Assembly: GCA_003635195.1 (NCBI GenBank)
Contig: PYIY01000070.1
Coordinates: 1 to 34,836 of the forward strand
Reading direction: 5' to 3'
DNA: 34,836 bases
Source of the DNA: Candidatus Poribacteria bacterium
GTDB lineage: Bacteria > Poribacteria > WGA-4E > WGA-3G
The position numbers and the translations under genes are program-made. Positions 23,359 through 31,869 of the stretch are shown piece by piece. Under the pieces are notes generated by a model. The model worked only from the letters and a program-made list of their open reading frames with translations, made no database searches and had not been told where the DNA came from. Position 1 is the first letter of the stretch. Every line of letters begins with the position of its first letter.

Positions 23359-23594
23359 TTTTCTTCTCCTCCAAGTATTAATTCTAAATATATTAACAAG
23401 ACTCTCAAAACATGTCAAGTACAAGTAGCAAGTTTCGTGCCGATTTGAATTATACCCCACTGACAGAATATCTTACATACATATTCACAATGTCCTGCAC
23501 AAAATAGTGCATACCTCACAATCGCTTGCACGAAATGGGGCAGATATGAGAAACCGTTAGACTGCTGTGGACTGCCTGTCTCTTATTAATTTCC
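23359..23594. other. Intergenic region upstream of the ABC operon
   Basis: Together with the promoter and leader that follow, this 399-base gap separates the TPR gene (minus) from the ABC-transporter operon (plus). It holds two operator-like palindromes, listed separately. No ORF with a plausible ribosome site was seen. Confidence 0.6.
23496..23542. promoter_or_regulatory. Two operator-like palindromes upstream of the ABC operon
   Basis: TGCACaaaataGTGCA (23496-23511) is a perfect palindrome in its outer 5 bases. A close second copy, TGCACgaaatgGGGCA (23527-23542), starts 31 bases later, close to three helical turns. The pair lies about 53-99 bases upstream of the predicted -35 box. The spacing and the shared pattern suggest a dimeric regulator site, but no regulator gene is adjacent. 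Confidence 0.45.
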
Positions 23595-23623
23595 TTGACA
23601 ACATAAGGACAGTTTGATACAAT
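23595..23623 (+). promoter_or_regulatory. Near-consensus promoter of the ABC operon
   Basis: A perfect TTGACA (23595-23600) and TACAAT (23618-23623) are separated by exactly 17 bases. Transcription would start near 23630, with a leader of about 130 bases to the GTG at 23758. This is the best promoter in the window and fits high expression of the binding protein. Confidence 0.75.
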
Positions 23624-23757
23624 GGATAAAAGATAATATTTACTGTCTGTTTATCAGAAAGTCATAAATTCGATACTGATAAAATTGTGAACAGTGATAA
23701 CAGAATTTAATCAAATTGCCTTTTCGATAGAGGGCACATCAAAAAGAGAGGTTTTCT

Positions 23758-24777
23758 GTGCGTAATAAATTTTTGTTTCGCGTTTCCGTGTTAGTTTTAG
23801 CGATTTCATTCGTGACACCACTACTTGCAGACAATCATGAGAGTATTCTGGACAAAGTTAAAAACAGGGGAAAATTAGTCTGTGGCGTAAACGGCGGTTT
23901 ACCGGGTTTCGGTTTCCTCGGTGAAGATGGTAAATGGAGCGGTTTTGACACGGATTTCGGACGTGCAATCGCTGCAGCCGTTCTTGGGGATCCGAGCAAA
24001 GTTGAATTTGTGCCCTTAAATGCTGCCGAACGGTTTACCGCACTTCAAACCGGTGAAATAGATGTTTTAATCCGAAATACCACATGGACGCTTAGCCGTG
24101 ATGCTGAGTTGAGTACTGACTTCACACCACCGACATTTTACGATGGACAAGGCTTTATGCTACCCAAATCTCTTAATATAACATCTATTAAGGAGTTAGC
24201 AGGCGCCAGCATCGGTGTCACCGCAGGTAGCACAACCGAGTTAAACCTTGCAGATACGATGCGGTCTTTAGGGCTTGAATTCAATCCAGTTGTTTATGAG
24301 GATATTGACACCCTTTACAGCAGTTATGATGCGGGACGTACAGATGTCGTTACCAGCGACAAATCCCAACTTGTTGCACGACGTAAGGACCTTAAAAACC
24401 CAGACGATCATGTTATTCTGGATGCAACCATATCAAAAGAACCGTTAGGTCCTCTCACCATTCACGGTGATAATAAGTGGAATGATGTTGTCAGTTGGGT
24501 CGTTTATGCCACGTTCTTTGCCGAGGAGCACAATATTACGCAGCAGAATGTCAAGACCTTAAAAACCGATAATCCGGAAATCAAACGTTTTTTGGGTGAA
24601 TCCGGTGAAATGGGAAAAAAACTTGGACTTTCTAAAGACTGGGCAAAACAGATTATTGTAGCCGTCGGTAACTACGGCGAAATCTTTGAGCGTAACCTCA
24701 CGCCCATTGGCTTGCCTCGTGGTGTTAATAAACCGTGGACGCAAGGCGGTTTGCTCTACGCAATGCCGTTCCGTTAG
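23758..24777 (+). CDS. aapJ: Amino-acid ABC transporter, substrate-binding protein
   Basis: A 339-residue periplasmic protein of the polar amino-acid binding family (AapJ/BztA type). A Sec signal peptide covers about residues 1-24, ending near PLLA-DNHES, with no lipobox. The binding core is recognisable by VKNRGKLVCGVNGGLPGFGF, WSGFDTDFGRAIAAAVLGD, AAERFTALQTGEIDVLIRNTTWTLSRD and the C-terminal NYGEIFERNL. The two-lobed fold captures the amino acid and delivers it to the permeases AapQ and AapM. The GTG start has GAGAGG at about 7 bases. A long hairpin follows the gene. The aap symbol reflects the whole operon order rather than proven specificity. Confidence 0.9.
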   Translation: MRNKFLFRVSVLVLAISFVTPLLADNHESILDKVKNRGKLVCGVNGGLPGFGFLGEDGKWSGFDTDFGRAIAAAVLGDPSKVEFVPLNAAERFTALQTGEIDVLIRNTTWTLSRDAELSTDFTPPTFYDGQGFMLPKSLNITSIKELAGASIGVTAGSTTELNLADTMRSLGLEFNPVVYEDIDTLYSSYDAGRTDVVTSDKSQLVARRKDLKNPDDHVILDATISKEPLGPLTIHGDNKWNDVVSWVVYATFFAEEHNITQQNVKTLKTDNPEIKRFLGESGEMGKKLGLSKDWAKQIIVAVGNYGEIFERNLTPIGLPRGVNKPWTQGGLLYAMPFR

Positions 24778-24785
24778 GTTATATA

Positions 24786-24827
24786 TTGTAGGATGTGTTC
24801 GGATCTATTTCTCAACACATCCTACAA
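24786..24827 (+). terminator. Strong hairpin after the binding-protein gene
   Basis: A perfect 14-bp stem (TTGTAGGATGTGTT at 24786-24799, AACACATCCTACAA at 24814-24827) with a 14-base loop starts 8 bases after the aapJ stop. No T-tract follows, so partial termination or mRNA stabilisation is more likely than full termination. Such hairpins commonly raise binding-protein levels over permeases in ABC operons. It could also be a dispersed repeat. Confidence 0.65.
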
Positions 24828-24940
24828 GACATCTAAGTTGATGAAGTGCCAACGTTAATTTAGGCCAAAAAAAATCCGTAAAGTTAAGACAAGTTTTGTT
24901 CCTCAACCGGACCTACCAACTGACAACTTCCACAGTATCG

Positions 24941-26173
24941 ATGAATAATAACACACATACGGTCATACCAGATAAAATCCCATTCTATCGAGACGTTCGG
25001 TTTCTGAAAGTATTTTTCCAGATACTTTTCCTTATCGGCATCATTCTGTTAGCAGGATTCCTCTATTCAAATATGTTGAATGGACTCAGAAAACAGAATT
25101 TAGCACTTGATTTATCCTTTTTAGGGAGTGAAGCAGGATTTGGAATATCCGAAGGGATTGATTACGATCCTTCAGATTCATATCTCAAAGCATTTTGGGT
25201 GGGCATCGTTAACACACTAAAGGTAAGTATCGTAGGGATACTTTGTGCGACTATTATTGGTTTCATTTTTGGGATCGCTCGCCTCTCGAGCAATTGGTTA
25301 ATCCGAAATATTGCTGCTGTCTACGTAGAGACTTTTCGCAATATTCCGCTGCTACTACAGATTGTGTTCTGGGCTGCGCTAACACGTGCGCTCCCTACGG
25401 TTCGAAACAGTATTATAATATCCGATAGCATAGTTTTAAACGTACGTGGCATATACCTTCCCTCATTTGAACCGGGTCCTGGATTTTCCGCTTGGTTGTG
25501 GTATCTGCTTGCCGGCGTTATCTTAGCGATAATTGTTGTTTTGGCTCTTGCCGTATTCCGGCATTCCGGACAACTTAGGGAACCTCACGATACAGACCGT
25601 CCTTCTTTCATCTCTAATATAATCTTTGGCGCGAAGTGGGCTGCCGCGCCTACCTTTTTGATAGTCGCAATTGCAGGACTGTTTCTAACATCAGAAGCCC
25701 CATTTGTCGTAAACCGCCCTGTGCTTCAAGGGTTTAACTATGTCGGCGGGATGAACCTTACACCAGAGTTCTCCGCACTCTTAATTGGGCTCGCTGTCTA
25801 CACAAGCGCGTTTATTGCAGAAGTTGTGAGAAGCGGTATACAAGCAGTGGTGAAAGGACAACGGGAAGCAGCCAGAGCAGTTGGCTTAAAAGAATCGCAG
25901 GTATTGCGATTAATTGTCATACCCCAAGCCATTCCAATTATTGTGCCACCGCTTACGAGTCAATATCTGAACCTTGCCAAAAACTCCAGCCTTGCCACTG
26001 CAATCGGTTTCCCGGAACTACTTCACATCGGACATACGATGATGAATCAGACGGGGCAATCCATTCCTATTTTCGGGATGGTTATGGTAAGCTATCTCAT
26101 CATGAGTCTAACGACCTCCGCTTTTATGAATTGGTATAACCACAGAATTACCCGAATTGGTCGATCAAGGTAG
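24941..26173 (+). CDS. aapQ: Amino-acid ABC transporter permease (AapQ type)
   Basis: The ATG at 24941 (410 residues) is chosen because earlier codons of the frame (from TTG at 24896) give an unlikely N-terminus. It is a polytopic inner-membrane protein with the N-terminal extension seen in AapQ/BztB proteins (first membrane segment about residues 30-50). The signature motif is EAARAVGLKESQVLRLIVIPQAI near the C-terminus, the cytoplasmic loop that contacts the ATPase, and IVNTLKVSIVGILCATIIGF early in the HisM-like domain. The order J-Q-M-P matches rhizobial aap operons by general knowledge. The upstream gap of about 160 bases after aapJ holds the hairpin. Confidence 0.88.
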   Translation: MNNNTHTVIPDKIPFYRDVRFLKVFFQILFLIGIILLAGFLYSNMLNGLRKQNLALDLSFLGSEAGFGISEGIDYDPSDSYLKAFWVGIVNTLKVSIVGILCATIIGFIFGIARLSSNWLIRNIAAVYVETFRNIPLLLQIVFWAALTRALPTVRNSIIISDSIVLNVRGIYLPSFEPGPGFSAWLWYLLAGVILAIIVVLALAVFRHSGQLREPHDTDRPSFISNIIFGAKWAAAPTFLIVAIAGLFLTSEAPFVVNRPVLQGFNYVGGMNLTPEFSALLIGLAVYTSAFIAEVVRSGIQAVVKGQREAARAVGLKESQVLRLIVIPQAIPIIVPPLTSQYLNLAKNSSLATAIGFPELLHIGHTMMNQTGQSIPIFGMVMVSYLIMSLTTSAFMNWYNHRITRIGRSR

Positions 26174-26194
26174 CACTCAAAAGGAAGCAGAAAA

Positions 26195-27445
26195 GTGGAA
26201 AATCTTGCAATTACACAAGAAGTCAAACCACCAAATACATCAAAAGGTCCAGTGAAATGGTTACAGGATAACCTTTTTAACACATGGTATAATACCATTT
26301 TGACGTTTTTAGCACTTGTGTTTCTATTCTTTGTATTTCGGGGTATTTTTATATGGGTGTTTACACAAGCAGAATGGCAAGTCATCCCTGCGAACCTACA
26401 AATACTGATGATCGGTGCTTATCCGATAGAACAGGTATGGCGGATATGGATAGTCCTTTATACTTTGTTTGTCTTGTTAGGGCTGAGTGCGGCGGTATGG
26501 AAAGGTTTGGTTCTCCGCATTTCAACTGCTATTGCCATTTTTGGACTGATTTTACTCCTTATACCTTTGGATATTGTTAAAAATAGTGAAATTGGATATG
26601 CTACACTTGAATATAACTTCAATATTGCCTATCTCATTTTTTTCAAGCGGAAATGGTTATTAGGTGGCTTAGTACTCTTTGTCGTCAGCTTCTTTCTCGG
26701 ACGCGATAAGAATAAATTGAAGCGATGGGTCATCGGTGGATGGGTTCTCTCCTTTCCGTGGACGATGATAACGCTACACGGATTTGGCGAAAATACCGTC
26801 TCTACAACAAATTGGGGAGGACTTCTCTTAACGTTGATTTTGGCAGCTGTCGGGATTGTCGTCTGTTTTCCACTGGGTGTACTTTTAGCACTGGGGCGTC
26901 GAAGTCAACTGCCAGCAATTAAGTGGGTTTCCACAATATATATTGAGACCACTCGTGGTGTGCCGTTGATAACCATACTGTTTATGGGGAGTATAATATT
27001 TCCCATATTTATGCCGGGAGATTTTCAACTGGATAAAGTTATACGCGCAATGATTGCGTTGACACTTTTCTCTGCTGCTTATATGGCGGAGAACGTACGG
27101 GGCGGACTCCAAGCAATACCGCAAGGGCAAGTTGAGGCGGCACAAGCGGTCGGACTTACTTACCCTAAAACAATGCTATTTATTGTTCTTCCGCAAGCAC
27201 TCCGTTCTGTTATTCCGGCGATAGTGGGACAATGCATTTCGCTATTTAAGGACACATCCCTGGTAACCATTGTTGGACTGCAGGATCTATTGGGAATAGC
27301 CCGAAGTATACTCGGAAACCCAACATGGCAAGGTCTTTATGTTGAACTATATCTATTTATTGCGGCTATCTATTTTATTTTTTGTTATGCAATGTCTTAT
27401 GTTAGCCAGAAGATTGAAGCAGACTTAGGCATCGGAAAGCATTAG
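26195..27445 (+). CDS. aapM: Amino-acid ABC transporter permease (AapM type)
   Basis: A 416-residue inner-membrane permease that pairs with AapQ. The GTG at 26195 is the start, with AAAAGGAAG upstream, 21 bases after the aapQ stop. It has the long N-terminal part of AapM/BztC proteins, with several extra membrane segments (about 30-150) before the HisM-like core beginning near TNWGGLLLTLILAAVGIVV. The EAA loop is EAAQAVGLTYPKTMLFIVLP, followed by QALRSVIPAIVGQ and LFKDTSLVTIVGLQDLL. All the residues expected for coupling to the ATPase are visible. The gap to aapP is 55 bases and has no hairpin of note. Confidence 0.88.
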   Translation: MENLAITQEVKPPNTSKGPVKWLQDNLFNTWYNTILTFLALVFLFFVFRGIFIWVFTQAEWQVIPANLQILMIGAYPIEQVWRIWIVLYTLFVLLGLSAAVWKGLVLRISTAIAIFGLILLLIPLDIVKNSEIGYATLEYNFNIAYLIFFKRKWLLGGLVLFVVSFFLGRDKNKLKRWVIGGWVLSFPWTMITLHGFGENTVSTTNWGGLLLTLILAAVGIVVCFPLGVLLALGRRSQLPAIKWVSTIYIETTRGVPLITILFMGSIIFPIFMPGDFQLDKVIRAMIALTLFSAAYMAENVRGGLQAIPQGQVEAAQAVGLTYPKTMLFIVLPQALRSVIPAIVGQCISLFKDTSLVTIVGLQDLLGIARSILGNPTWQGLYVELYLFIAAIYFIFCYAMSYVSQKIEADLGIGKH

Positions 27446-27500
27446 GAATTTGTAACATTAATCCGCCCCAATTTGTTATGATTGAAGAAGGGATTAGAAA

Positions 27501-28262
27501 ATGACTGAAAACGAAAATATCACAAACGATCCAATTATTATATGTGAAGATGTTCACAAATGGTTTGATGATTTTCATGTCCTCAAAGGAATTACCACTA
27601 CCTTCAAGAAAGGTGAAAGGGCGGTAATTTGCGGTCCCTCTGGATCAGGAAAATCCACGTTTATTCGCACTATCAATCGCCTTGAGGAACATCAACGCGG
27701 CACAATCATTGTTGATGGAATTGAACTGAGCAATGACCTGCGTAATATCAATCTTATCCGTCAGGAAGTCGGTATGGTTTTCCAGCAGTTCAACCTATTT
27801 CCTCATCTGACGAACATAAAGAATATCACCTTAGGTCCAATCCAAGTGAGGAAGATGTCAAAGCGTGCCGCGGAAGAAGCCGCTTTAGCACTCTTAGAGC
27901 GGATGGACATTGCGGATCAAGCGTATAAATATCCCGCAGAAATATCGGGCGGACAACAGCAGCGCGTCGCAATCGCAAGGGCATTGGCGATGGAGCCAAA
28001 GATTATGCTGTTCGATGAACCGACAAGTGCACTCGACCCCGAAATGATCTCAGAAGTGTTAGATGTGATGCGTGAACTTGCACATTCCGGTATGACAATG
28101 CTGGTTGTTACGCATGAGATGGGATTTGCCCGAGAAGTGGCGGATCGGATCATGTTCTTCGATGAGGGTGTGGTTATAGAGGAAGCAGCACCTGCAGATT
28201 TCTTTGACAATCCACAGCACGAACGCACGAAACTTTTCATCTCACAGACGCTGCAGCATTAG
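27501..28262 (+). CDS. aapP: Amino-acid ABC transporter ATP-binding protein
   Basis: A 253-residue ABC ATPase of the GlnQ/AapP group, which powers uptake through AapQM. Visible motifs are Walker [10 protein letters not shown] (45-53), the Q-loop [12 protein letters not shown] (93-104), the signature SGGQQQR (149-155), Walker B IMLFDEP (168-174), the D-loop SALDP (176-180) and the switch His in VVTHEMGF. All catalytic elements are intact. The length is normal for the group. It is the last gene of the operon; the short antitoxin-like ORF begins 30 bases later. No terminator was seen directly after it. Confidence 0.93.
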   Translation: MTENENITNDPIIICEDVHKWFDDFHVLKGITTTFKKGERAVICGPSGSGKSTFIRTINRLEEHQRGTIIVDGIELSNDLRNINLIRQEVGMVFQQFNLFPHLTNIKNITLGPIQVRKMSKRAAEEAALALLERMDIADQAYKYPAEISGGQQQRVAIARALAMEPKIMLFDEPTSALDPEMISEVLDVMRELAHSGMTMLVVTHEMGFAREVADRIMFFDEGVVIEEAAPADFFDNPQHERTKLFISQTLQH

Positions 28263-28292
28263 GAATCTATCCCTAAATTGCATATTTCGCCA

Positions 28293-28409
28293 ATGAAAGC
28301 AAAATATGATTTCTCTAAAGGTGAACGCGGTAAATTTTACACTGCAAAAGCCGTTTTTGATATGCCTAACTCTCAAAGAAAAGATATAGGACCACAAAGA
28401 TGCGGTTGA
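28293..28409 (+). CDS. Short antitoxin-like ORF, probably truncated
   Basis: This 38-codon frame begins MKAKYDFSKGERGKFY, which closely resembles the conserved start of a family of small antitoxin-like proteins often found beside toxin genes. The usual continuation is replaced after about residue 20 by unrelated sequence ending QRCG, and the stop overlaps the first ten bases of the SDR gene. No toxin gene is adjacent. It is best read as a 3'-truncated remnant, perhaps still translated. The family resemblance is from memory of the N-terminal pattern. Confidence 0.45.
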   Translation: MKAKYDFSKGERGKFYTAKAVFDMPNSQRKDIGPQRCG

Positions 28410-29158
28410 ATAACAAAATTGCTATTGTTACAGGAGCAGGACGCGGTATCGGCAAAGCGGTAGCTCTTCGGTTTGCGGAGGAAGGTGCTAAAGTCGTCGT
28501 TGATGATGTGAATGACACCAACGGAATCGAGACTGTTGCTGCGATCACTGATGCAGGCGGCGAGGCGATGTTTGTTAACGCTGATGTCTCCAGTGCTGCT
28601 GATGCTGAAAGGCTTGTTGCAGAGACTGTTGATACCTACGGTACAGTTGACATTTTGGTGAACAATGCTATCTGTTCGACAGCCGATGTGCTAAACAACA
28701 ATTGGGAAGCGAACTTAGCAGTTGCACTCCGAGGTACCAGTCACTGTTCAGATGCTGTTGTTCCTGTAATGCAACACGGCGGTGGTGGCAGTATTGTTAA
28801 TATTGCCTCTGTCAACGGACTCATCGGTTTGCAGGGGATTCACGCTTATTCCGCTGCGAAAGGTGGCGTTATCGCTTTAACCCGTTCCTTGGCAGTCGCA
28901 CACGGTCAGGACAATATACGGGTCAACTGTATCTGTCCCGGAACAATCCAAACCGAAGTCTGGGAACCGATGATCGAACGGAACCCTCAAATCTTGGACG
29001 AAATCACGCCGTGGTATCCGTTAGGACGGATCGGACAACCTATTGACATTGCAAATGCTGCGCTCTTCCTCGCCTCCGATGAAGCCAGCTTTGCAACGGG
29101 TGCAGTTTTCGTCATTGACGGTGGGTTGACAGCAGGTAACCATCAATTTCCGATTTAA
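28400..29158 (+). CDS. Short-chain dehydrogenase/reductase
   Basis: A 252-residue classical SDR with a Rossmann fold. The cofactor loop is TGAGRGIG (11-18), followed by D-rich VVVDDVND (about 31-38), which favours NAD(H). The NNA motif (88-90) lacks the usual following Gly. The catalytic set S137 (SIVNIAS), Y150 and K154 (YSAAK, 150-154) is complete. The C-terminus has the DVxxA-like IANAALFLASDEASFATGAV and IDGG elements. The substrate is unknown; sugars, lactones or 3-oxoacyl groups are possible. It begins inside the short antitoxin-like ORF and is about 58 bases before the small membrane protein gene. It is a separate unit from the ABC operon or a read-through of it. Confidence 0.88.
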   Translation: MRLNNKIAIVTGAGRGIGKAVALRFAEEGAKVVVDDVNDTNGIETVAAITDAGGEAMFVNADVSSAADAERLVAETVDTYGTVDILVNNAICSTADVLNNNWEANLAVALRGTSHCSDAVVPVMQHGGGGSIVNIASVNGLIGLQGIHAYSAAKGGVIALTRSLAVAHGQDNIRVNCICPGTIQTEVWEPMIERNPQILDEITPWYPLGRIGQPIDIANAALFLASDEASFATGAVFVIDGGLTAGNHQFPI

Positions 29159-29216
29159 ATGTGGGTTTAAAGGTAGTACACACATGCCTACAAATTACCC
29201 AGAGGTATAGCACAAA

Positions 29217-29516
29217 ATGAATAAAAACGAACCCTTCTCGATTAAAAAATTTTTCACAAGTCTTTCCTTGCTGATAATCGCATGCTTCGGGTTTGTTTTT
29301 ATTACCATTTCGCCTCTTAAATCCATAGGCGGAAACACAATAACATACTTTTTCCTACTGATACTAAAACTTCTTGCCGTTAGTATTACAATAATTGCTC
29401 AATTATATCTCACATACTACCTGTTGGTACTTTTGTTGCATTTGATACGGAAACTTATATCCTTTATTTACACTATGATGCAGACATTCTTTCAAAAATT
29501 TGTCAACCATCAGTAG
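29217..29516 (+). CDS. Small two-helix membrane protein, hypothetical
   Basis: A 99-residue protein with no recognised family. Two long hydrophobic segments (about residues 13-34 and 43-80) mark it as integral to the membrane, and it has basic ends (KKF near the start, RKL and QKF near the end). The ATG at 29217 has AGAGG at 11 bases, a rather wide gap. The base content is more A/T-rich than that of the neighbours, which is partly the effect of hydrophobic codons. It lies between the SDR gene and the MITE-like repeat. Real coding is likely but not certain. Confidence 0.5.
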   Translation: MNKNEPFSIKKFFTSLSLLIIACFGFVFITISPLKSIGGNTITYFFLLILKLLAVSITIIAQLYLTYYLLVLLLHLIRKLISFIYTMMQTFFQKFVNHQ

Positions 29517-29542
29517 TTTCAAACCTGTATTGGAATTGTAGC

Positions 29543-29559
29543 ACAAACTTTTCGTTTGT
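29543..29559. repeat. Short hairpin after the small membrane gene
   Basis: ACAAAC (29543-29548) and GTTTGT (29554-29559) form a perfect 6-bp stem with loop TTTTC, directly before the left end of the MITE-like element. It may be a small terminator for the membrane-protein gene or part of a dispersed repeat. Confidence 0.4.
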
Positions 29560-29563
29560 AAAG

Positions 29564-29687
29564 TTAGGACTTACGCAAATTGAAAAAACATCGGACATTT
29601 AGACACAAAAAGCGGTAATTTTCGTTCTTTAAACTCCCTAAATCCCCCTTATCAGGGGGACTTTAAGGCGGAACACGTAAATCCTAA
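29564..29687. mobile_element. MITE-like element with terminal inverted repeats
   Basis: The ends TTAGGACTTACG (29564-29575) and CGTAAATCCTAA (29676-29687) are inverted repeats with one mismatch over 12 bases. Inside are the conserved stretch TTTAGACACAAAAAG and one CCCTAAATCCCCC-type palindromic unit (about 29634-29667). At about 124 bases and with no ORF it fits a non-autonomous element. It ends 36 bases before the PhyH gene at 29723. A more decayed relative is at 12303-12458. Confidence 0.65.
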
Positions 29688-29722
29688 AGTTAAGGAACAT
29701 CAAATTCACGAAGAGGCATATA

Positions 29723-30574
29723 ATGGTAACACAAGAACAGATTGATTTTTTTCAGGAAAACGGGTATGTCAAGTTTGGCAGCGTTTTAGATAGTGACGGC
29801 GTTGAAGCCATGCGCGCAGGGTTAGATGCTGTCATTGAACTGGAACTCACTGAAGGCGACGATTCTTCACCGGAGTTCAAGTATGGACATGATCGTAAGG
29901 CGGATCGCCTCAATAGGGGTAGCGGTCACCCGCGTGCGATTCATCAGTATGTGAACATGTGGAAACGTGAACCCAGTTATGAGGCAGCTATACATAATCC
30001 CTTAATTGCAGGAACAGCGCGGGCATTATTGGATACGCCCGAAGTGCGCCTCTGGCACGATCAGGTTATTTCCAAACCGCCGCACGATAACGGACATTTT
30101 GGGTACCATCACGACTTTTTCTTTTGGCCCCTGAGTCCGCCGAACATTGTCAGCTGCTGGCTCGCGCTCGACGATGCGACAGTTGATAGCGGTTGCATGC
30201 ACGTTATGCCGAAAAGCCACAAAGATGAACGGTTCTCGGTTGAAGCCAGAGCAGCATTCAATGCGGCATCCGCAAAGGCAAACGAAGAAGGGCGTGAGCC
30301 ACCGCCAAACCCGTGGACAGAGAGACGGGAGTTGGACATCAGCCACGGTATCCCGGTGGAACTGAAAGCCGGTGAGTGTATGTTCCATCACTGTCTTAAC
30401 TGGCACGGCACACCGCCGAATGTTACGGATCATCAACGTAGGGCATTTGTCATGATTTTCATGGGACAGGATGTCTGCTATAACAACGCGCAAGCACCGG
30501 GGCATATCCTCGTTTCAACCATTGAGGTTGCGGATGGTGAACCACTCGTCGGCGATGGGTTTCCGGTAGCGTAA
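29723..30574 (+). CDS. Phytanoyl-CoA dioxygenase (PhyH) family protein
   Basis: A 283-residue Fe(II)/2-oxoglutarate oxygenase. It starts MVTQEQIDFFQENGYVKF, the typical first helix and strand of PhyH proteins. The metal triad is H129-x-D131 in FGYHHDFFFWPLSPP, with H228 in CLNWHGTPPN; R239 or R240 (HQRRAFVMIF) should bind 2-oxoglutarate. The insert at about 165-205 is rich in Pro and charged residues. No leader is present. The substrate is unknown; this group is often expanded in Poribacteria-like genomes, which is general knowledge. The ATG is preceded by GAAGAGG at about 9 bases, and the MITE-like element lies just upstream. Confidence 0.88.
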   Translation: MVTQEQIDFFQENGYVKFGSVLDSDGVEAMRAGLDAVIELELTEGDDSSPEFKYGHDRKADRLNRGSGHPRAIHQYVNMWKREPSYEAAIHNPLIAGTARALLDTPEVRLWHDQVISKPPHDNGHFGYHHDFFFWPLSPPNIVSCWLALDDATVDSGCMHVMPKSHKDERFSVEARAAFNAASAKANEEGREPPPNPWTERRELDISHGIPVELKAGECMFHHCLNWHGTPPNVTDHQRRAFVMIFMGQDVCYNNAQAPGHILVSTIEVADGEPLVGDGFPVA

Positions 30575-30624
30575 CGTGTATGGAATCGGCTTACAAACCC
30601 CTCCTATAGTAGAGGTCCAGCGAC

Positions 30625-31869
30625 ATGAAAGATTCAACGTTTATTACAAGAGTCGTTTTAAAAAACTATAAGAGCATTGCTGCGTGTGATGTGCGGTTGG
30701 GGCCCTTGACATTTCTTGTAGGACGCAACGGTTCGGGCAAGAGTAATTTTCTGGATGCGCTGCGATTCGTGGCAGATGCGTTGAATTTATCGCTTGATCA
30801 TGCCTTACGCGCTCGTGGGGGGATTGATGACATCCGACATCGCTTATCCGGGCAACCATACCTTAATATTCGACTTGAATTCACCTTGACCAACAGTGCC
30901 AACGGATACTATGCTTTTAGTATTGAATCTCGTTCACGTGGAAGGCATGTGGTACAAACTGAAGAATGTAGAATTCAGAAAGGACAAGATAACACTCCAG
31001 AAGCATATTTCAGAGTTGATAATGGCAAAATAACTGATACAAGTGTAAAAGTGGCACCAGCAGCTGTAAACAACAGACTCTATTTAGTAAACGCCTCTGG
31101 ATTGCCCGAGTTTCGTCCTGTCTATGATGCGTTCTCTCGGATGGGATTTTACAATCTCAATCCGGATATAATCCGAGATCTACAAGATCCTGATCCCGGG
31201 GACATGTTGATGCAAGATGGAAGTAACTTAAACAGCGTCTTCAAGCAACTTTCATCTGATGTGAAGAAAAATATTGAGGAATATCTGGCAGTGATAGTGC
31301 CTGGCGTGCATAAAGTACATGCCCGGAAGTATGGACCGAAGGAAACATTGCAGTTCAGACAACATATTGCAGAAGACAAAGATTCATTGATATTTTATGC
31401 AAACAATATGTCCGATGGCACACTCCGCGCCTTGGGAATTCTTGTAGCACTATTTCAGGGAGGTCACGCCCTACACAAACGCGTGCCACTCGTCGGAATT
31501 GAGGAGCCAGAGATAGCACTTCATCCAGGGGCGGTAGGTGCATTGCTTGATGCCCTTCGGGGTGCTGCCCACAGAACGCAGGTTATCATCACCACTCACA
31601 GCCCAGATCTGCTTGAGGACAAGCATCTGGATGTGGAGTCAATCCTTGCAGCTGAAGCAGACGATGGCAATACAGTGATCGCCCCAGTAGATGATGTAAG
31701 TAAATCTGTGGTGCGAGATCGGTTATTTACAATCGGGGAACTTTTACGCAGTAATCAATTGCAACCGGATCCGGCAGCTCTTTCTGCTGCAAAGGAAAAA
31801 CAACTGTCTCTGCTTGATTTTGATAAGTCGAAGTCTGCTAAAGCGAGAAGTAAAGGAAAGCACGAATGA
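30625..31869 (+). CDS. AAA family ATPase (RecF/OLD-like)
   Basis: A 414-residue SMC/ABC-type ATPase. It starts VVLKNYKSIAACDVRLGPLTFLVGRNGSGKSN, with Walker A at 33-40. The ABC signature is MSDGT (262-266), Walker B is LVGIEEPE (289-296) and the switch histidine is in IITTHSPDLL (321-330). The middle (about 90-250) is an insertion in place of a long coiled coil. This is the AAA_21 pattern found in RecF, OLD and PARIS-type ATPases. It overlaps the next gene by 4 bases (ATGA), so the pair is translationally coupled. With the Toprim-like DUF4276 partner it resembles two-gene defence modules, in which the ATPase senses and the partner acts; that role is inference. Confidence 0.88.
   Translation: MKDSTFITRVVLKNYKSIAACDVRLGPLTFLVGRNGSGKSNFLDALRFVADALNLSLDHALRARGGIDDIRHRLSGQPYLNIRLEFTLTNSANGYYAFSIESRSRGRHVVQTEECRIQKGQDNTPEAYFRVDNGKITDTSVKVAPAAVNNRLYLVNASGLPEFRPVYDAFSRMGFYNLNPDIIRDLQDPDPGDMLMQDGSNLNSVFKQLSSDVKKNIEEYLAVIVPGVHKVHARKYGPKETLQFRQHIAEDKDSLIFYANNMSDGTLRALGILVALFQGGHALHKRVPLVGIEEPEIALHPGAVGALLDALRGAAHRTQVIITTHSPDLLEDKHLDVESILAAEADDGNTVIAPVDDVSKSVVRDRLFTIGELLRSNQLQPDPAALSAAKEKQLSLLDFDKSKSAKARSKGKHE

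Noticed and set aside
23359..23460. N-terminal extension of the TPR gene to 23460
   Set aside because: The extra 34 residues lack a leader pattern and would place the strong GGAGGAG site inside the gene, while the ATG at 23358 follows it directly.
24786..24827. Classical rho-independent terminator ending the ABC operon after aapJ
   Set aside because: No T-tract follows, and the permease and ATPase genes downstream are plainly part of the same system.
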